A stretch of DNA of 64,000 nucleotides from positions 4,647,178 to 4,711,177 of the forward strand of contig CM061069.1 in NCBI GenBank assembly GCA_030762895.1, written 5' to 3'. The stretch comes from Sophora flavescens. Lineage: Eukaryota > Streptophyta > Magnoliopsida > Fabales > Fabaceae. Made by a program: the position numbers and the translations under genes. Shown one piece after another: positions 59,601 through 64,000 of the stretch (within the stretch, counting starts at the first letter, position 1; the number at the start of each line of letters is the position of its first letter). The notes below the pieces were generated by a model that saw nothing but the letters and a program-made list of their open reading frames with translations, was not told where the DNA came from and made no database searches.

Positions 59601-62600
59601 TGGTGTGGCGAGGCTGTGGGTGCGCGACTCCTCGACCTTGGGTGTGGATGGACGTGGTGTTAGGTGATGCCTTCTGGAAAGGATCCTCTTAATGTTGTTG
59701 GTTTTTAAAAATATTGGCTTTCGGTATTTACAATTTCGTGGGGTACTCGATGGTGTGACGAGGCTGTGGGTGCTTGGCTCCTCGACCCTGGTTGTGGAAG
59801 GACATGGTGTAAGTAGATGCTTTCTTGGGCGGAGCCGAAGCGCCAAGACATGGGTGATCGTCCTGAAGTGGCCATGGATGGGGTGGCAAACACTAGATCG
59901 GCTGAAGGCGCATCGGACAGGATCCTCATGATGTTGTTGGTTTTTAAAAATGTTGGCTTTCGATATTTATCAATTTCATGGGGTAGTCGATGGTGTGGTG
60001 CGGTAGTGGGAGAGCGACTCCTCGACCTTTTCTGTGGATGGACGGGGTGTTAGGTGATGCCTTTCGGGGCGGAGCCGAAGCACCAAGAGACGTGTGATAG
60101 TCTTGAAGTGGCCTTGGAAGTGGTGGTAAACACCGGATCGACTGAAGGCGTATCGGAAGGGATCCTTGCGATGTTCTTGGTTTTTAAAAAATTTTGCTTT
60201 CGATATTTATCAATATTGTGGGATACTTGATGGTGTGGCGAGGCTATGGGTGCGCGACTCCTCGACCTTGGTTGTGGATGGACGTGGTGTTAGGTGATGC
60301 CTTCCGAGGCGGAGCCAAAGCACCAAGAGACGGGTGATCGTCCTGAAGTGGCCTTGGAAGGGGTGCCAAACACCAGATCGGCTGAAGGCGCTTCAGAAAG
60401 GATCCTCTTGATGTTGGTCATTTTAAAAAAAATTGGCTTTCGGTATTTATCAATTTCATACGATACTCGATGGTGTGGCGAGGTTGTGGGTGCGCGGCTT
60501 CTCGACTATCATTGTGGATGGACGGGGTGTTAGGTGATGCCTTCCGGGGCGGAACCGAAGCACCAACAGACAGGTGATGGTCCTGAAGTGTCCTTGGAAG
60601 GGGTGGCAAACACCAGATCACCTGAAGGCGCATCGAAAAAAGGATCCTTGTGATGTTGCTGGTTTTTAAAAATGTTGTCTTTCAATATTTATCAATTTCG
60701 TGGGGTACTAATGGTGTGTCGAGGTTGTGGGTGCACGGCTTCTCCCCTTTCATTGTGGATGGACGTGGTGTTAGGTGATGCCTTCCAGGTCGGAACCGAA
60801 GCACCAAGAGACGGGTGATCATCCTGAAGTGGCCTTGGAAAAGGGTGCCAAACAGCAGATCGGCTGAAGACGCATCGGAAAGGATCCTCTTGATGTTGTT
60901 GGTTTTTAAAAATATTAGCTTTCGATATTTATCAATTTTGTGGGGTACTCGATGGGGTGGCAAGGCTGTTGGAGCGCGGCTCCTCGACCTTGGTTGTGGA
61001 AGGACGTGGTGTTAGTAGATGCCTTCCGGGGCGGAGCCGAAGCACCAAGAGACGGGTGATCATCTTGATGTGGCCTTGTATGGGGTGGCAAATACTAGAT
61101 CGACTGAAGGTGCATCGGAAAGGATCCTCGTGATGTTGTTGGTTTTTAAAAATGTTGGCTTTCGATATTTATCAATTTGGTGGGGTACTCGATGGTGTGT
61201 TGAGGCTGTGGGTGCGCGGCTCGTCGACCTTTTCTATGGCTGGACGTGGTGTTAGATGATGCATTCCGTGGTGGAGCCCAAGCACCAAGAGATGGGTGAT
61301 TGTCGTGAAGTGGCCTTGGAAGTGGTGGCAAACATCGGATCGACTGAAGGTGCATCAGAAGGGATCCTTGCGATGTTATTGGTTTTTAAAAATGTTGGCT
61401 TTCGATATTTATCAATTTTGTGCGGTACTCGATGGTGTGGCGAGGCTGTGGGTGCGCGGCTCCTCGACCTTGGTTGGGAATGGACGTGTTGTTAGGTAAT
61501 GCCTTCCGGGGCGGAGACGAAGCACCAAGAGACGGGTGATCGTCCTAAAGTGGCCTTGGAAGGGGTGGCAAAATACCAGATCGACTGAAGGCACATCGGA
61601 AAAGACCCTCTTGATGTTGTTGTTTTTTAAAAATGTTGGCTTTCGATATTTATCTATATTGTAGGGTACTCGATGGTGTGGCGAGGCTATGTGTGCGCTA
61701 CTCGTAGACCTTGGTTGTGGGTGGACGTGGTGTTAGGTGATGCCTTATGGGGCAGAGACGAAGCACCAAGAGACGGGTGATCGTCCTCAAGTGGCTTTGG
61801 ACGGGGTGGCAAATACCAGATCGGCTGAAGGCGCGTCGGAAAAGATCCTCGTGATGTTGTTGGTTTTTTAAAATGTTGGCTTTCGATATTTATCAATATT
61901 ATGGGGTGCTCGATGGTGTGGTGAAGCTGTGGGTGTGCGGATCCTCGACCTTCACTGTGGATGGATGTGGTGTTAGGTGATGCCTTCCGGGGCGGAGCCG
62001 AACCACCAAAAGACGGGTGATCATCCTGAAGTTGCCTTGGAAGGCGTGGAAAACACCAGATCGACTGAAGGCGCATCGGAAAGGACCCTTGCGATGTTGT
62101 CGGTTTTTAAAAATGTTGGCTTTCGATATTTATCAATTTCGCGAGGCACTCGATGGTGTGGCGAGCCTGCCGGTGCATGGCTTCTGTAATTTCGTTGTGG
62201 ATGGACGTGGTGTTAGTTGATGCCTTCCGAGGCGGAACCGAAGCACCAAGAGACGGGTGATCGTCCTGAAGTGGCCTTGGAAGGGGTGCCAAACACTAGA
62301 TCGGCTGAAGGCGCATCGGAAAGGTTCCTCTTGATGTTGTTGGTTTTTAAAAATATTGGCTTTCGTTATTTATCAATTACGTGGGGTACTCGATGGTGTG
62401 GCGAGGCTGTGGGTGCGCGGCTCCTCGACCTTGGTTGTGGAAGGACGTGGTGATAGTAGATGCCTTCCGGGGCGGAGCCGAAGCACCAAGAGACGGGTGA
62501 TCGTCCTGAAGTGGCCTTGGAAGGGGTGGCAAACACCAGATCTGCTGAAGGCGCATCGGAAAGGATCCTTGCGATGTTGTTGGTTTTTAAAAATGTTGGC

Positions 62601-62706
62601 TTTCGATATTTATCAATATTGTTGGATACTTGATGGTGTGGTGAGGCTATGGGTGCACGGCTCCTCGACCTTGGTTGTGGGTGGACGTGGTGTTAGGTGA
62701 CGCCTT
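53669..62706. repeat. 240-bp satellite array, block C
   Basis: About 38 monomers in the same orientation as the other blocks. The array resumes within the same monomer site where the 9-kb element inserted (CGTTCCGAGGCGGAG). It shares the TAGTAGATGCC and GTGGAAGGACG subtypes with block B. The longest minus-strand frame (229 codons, 54759-55448) spans nearly three monomers and exists only because two core stops are mutated. It has no independent coding evidence. The block ends at GACGCCTT, where a new LTR starts. Confidence 0.97.
59664..59813. repeat. Short satellite monomer, about 90-bp internal deletion
   Basis: A unit of 150 bp: GTGATGCCTTC is followed directly by TGGAAAGGATCC. The missing part corresponds to monomer positions about 11-99, nearly the same as in the short unit at 2634-2784. 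Confidence 0.85.
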
Positions 62707-62931
62707 TGATAGTGTGATTTTTCATGATGTTTTATGTACACTTTTGCATGCATTTTGCATATAGATTAGGCATTCTTTATTTGATTTTAGTTAGATTTTC
62801 CCTTGGAACGGGTGAGGCGGTTTCTTGGTGTTGTTTTACAGGAATTAAAGCAAAAATGATCAAAATCAGCCAGGATGGAGCCTGGATGAAACAGAGCTTG
62901 AAAAGTGAAGAATATGAGCCAAACAGAGCCC

Positions 62932-63098
62932 ATCACGGCCTAGCCGTGATGACCATCACGACCATGATCAAGCAGAGCAGAAGGCAAAAGTCAGAAGCTG
63001 TCACAGGAAATGCTCGCCCCGCGAGAGGCTACTTGCCTCGCGAGCCTGAGGACCAGAAGCCATCACGCCCAAGCCCTGATACTCATCACGGGCGTAAT
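62932..63098. repeat. Two 36-bp palindromic motifs (reverse orientation)
   Basis: Copies at about 62932-62968 (ATCACGGCCTAGCCGTGATG then ACCATCACGACCATGAT) and 63062-63098 (decayed: ATCACGCCCAAGCCCTGATA). They lie in the opposite orientation to the others, as expected from the orientation of this LTR. Confidence 0.85.
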
Positions 63099-63213
63099 GA
63101 GAAGACCCTTTCTGTCTCGCCTCGCGAATCACCATTCGCGTCGCGATAAATCCAATCTCTGAAGACCAGATTTTTAACATTCGCCTCGCGATCCAGGTCT
63201 GGACTCGCGATCG
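63012..63213. repeat. Cluster of TCGCG-based short palindromic motifs
   Basis: Several GCCTCGCGA/TCGCGAGGC-like units: GCTCGCCCCGCGAGAGGC, TTGCCTCGCGAGC, CTCGCCTCGCGAATC, ATTCGCGTCGCGAT, ATTCGCCTCGCGATCC and GGACTCGCGATCGAGCGC. The LTRs at 21029 and 25199 contain a smaller version (TCTCGCGAGGCGAG then ACGAGGCGAG, near 22051-22086 and 26220-26253). The expansion is specific to this copy. Confidence 0.75.
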
Positions 63214-63231
63214 AGCGCAGAGTCTGATTGG

Positions 63232-63239
63232 TATAAATT
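63232..63239 (+). promoter_or_regulatory. Putative LTR TATA box
   Basis: TATAAATT in GATTGGTATAAATTGC, in the same part of the LTR as the CTATATATATG box of the two minus-strand LTRs. Functional only by analogy. Confidence 0.45.
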
Positions 63240-63853
63240 GCTGTTTTAGGGCAGAAGAGAGTTTTTTAGAGGGGGGCACATGGAGGCACTTGGAGGCTGC
63301 GGCTGGAAGAGGGTTTCAACCCTAGAAGGGAGTTGCTGAGAGGGGCTGCTGTGAACGGTGGAAAGCTCCCATGGAGCCTCTTCTCTCCTCTTCTCCTATT
63401 TTCTCTGGTTTGGCTTTCTCTGTAATTATGAGTAGCTAATCCCAGTTTGTTGGGATTAGATGTAACTAAACTAAACTTCATGTGTTTATCTTGACTGATT
63501 AATCTATGTTTATGCTTCTCTGTTAGTGATTGATTTTCCTTCGCTTAATTCTTGTTGTGGCTAGCACCCCCATGACTTGATTTGTGTTTTGGTATGCAAT
63601 TGGGAAATTCGTATTAGAACCGGAATTGGAATCAATCACCTAGTAACCCTTTCATTTATGAATGGAGTTTGGTTTACTAGTAATCGCGTAATCCCTAATC
63701 ATAATGCAAATTCATTAATCTAGGCCACCTAAGGAATTAGGGTCTATTAGTGGATTTAGGCTCTTGACATCCGAGGAATCGGGGTTTGAGTAGTTTAGTG
63801 GATTGATTTTAATATTTGAAGCATGAATGGGAGGTATCTAGTCCTGGTATTGT

Positions 63854-64000
63854 NNNNNNNNNNNNNNNNNNNNNNNNNNNNNNNNNNNNNNNNNNNNNNN
63901 NNNNNNNNNNNNNNNNNNNNNNNNNNNNNNNNNNNNNNNNNNNNNNNNNNNNNNNNNNNNNNNNNNNNNNNNNNNNNNNNNNNNNNNNNNNNNNNNNNNN
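63854..64000. other. Assembly gap (N run)
   Basis: 147 undetermined bases to the end of the window, starting inside the LTR that begins at 62707. The gap size may be arbitrary. Confidence 1.

Larger units (their letters stand above)
62707..63853 (+). repeat. Partial LTR of a tRNA-Asp-type element, plus orientation
   Basis: It starts TGATAGTGTGATTTTT immediately after satellite GACGCCTT and is homologous, in reverse orientation, to the LTRs at 21029 and 25199. Shared stretches include GCATTCTTTATTTGATTTTA, GGTTTACTAGTAATCGCG and GGGAGGTATCTAGTCCTGG. It is clearly diverged from both, most of all in the motif-rich part. The LTR end, primer-binding site and interior are hidden in the gap. The likely target duplication is GCCTT (62702-62706), not verifiable here. 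An ORF of 141 codons (62724-63149) in this LTR is not supported as a gene. Confidence 0.88.

Noticed and set aside
1..62706. Recurrent 60-150-codon frames in the satellite (and one of 229 codons) as a gene family
   Set aside because: They follow the 240-bp period (divisible by three), are open on both strands, begin with GTG at the unit start on the plus strand, and break randomly with each monomer's substitutions and indels. No known domain is visible.
62724..63149. 141-codon plus-strand frame
   Set aside because: It starts inside the LTR and runs through palindromic motifs; homologous LTRs do not keep it open.

Overview
This window reads as plant heterochromatin, not gene space. Clade evidence: LTR retrotransposons with plant-type primer-binding sites (initiator Met-tRNA and tRNA-Asp), a CACTA-type DNA transposon with a Transpos_assoc domain and an Ulp1-like protease, and the large 240-bp satellite. 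The organism is an angiosperm, probably a eudicot; a legume is possible, but I cannot name the species. No host gene, rRNA or tRNA gene is supported. Most open frames are periodic by-products of the satellite.

Layout. Four blocks of one head-to-tail satellite, all in the same orientation with a 240-bp unit (about 160 monomers, roughly 60% of the window), are separated by transposable elements: block A1 (1-9625), a 2.7-kb non-autonomous Ty3/gypsy derivative (9626-12322), block A2 (12323-19235), a nested island (19236-31398), block B (31399-44620), a 9-kb chromovirus-like element with 3.5-kb LTRs (44621-53668), block C (53669-62706), then the start of another LTR (62707-63853) running into an assembly gap (63854-64000). 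The nested island is a CACTA element truncated at its 5' end. It was hit by a reverse-oriented tRNA-Asp-primed (Athila/Tat-like) element and itself sits in a truncated chromovirus-like LTR.

The satellite shows several layers of organisation: 240-bp monomers, multimers of 5-7 monomers (most often 7, about 1680 bp), and one stretch (39327-44365) where a 7-mer occurs three times almost unchanged, pointing to recent local amplification. Blocks B and C share monomer subtypes that A1/A2 lack, and the reverse also holds.

None of the elements is visibly autonomous. The first keeps only a fused remnant of the pre-RT and C-terminal parts of pol, the 44.6-kb element keeps a broken gag and lacks pol, the tRNA-Asp element keeps a single unusual minus-strand ORF, and the CACTA element lacks a recognisable DDE transposase. 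They would depend on proteins supplied from elsewhere.

Most unusual signals: (1) a 36-bp motif made of overlapping palindromes, present in about 16 copies, usually in pairs 63-73 bp apart, and shared by at least three unrelated transposon families; (2) hairpin arrays inside the chromovirus-like LTRs, including an 8-copy array where the related LTR has one hairpin, and neighbouring hairpins whose stems differ but still pair; (3) all transposon/satellite junctions fall in about a quarter of the 240-bp monomer.
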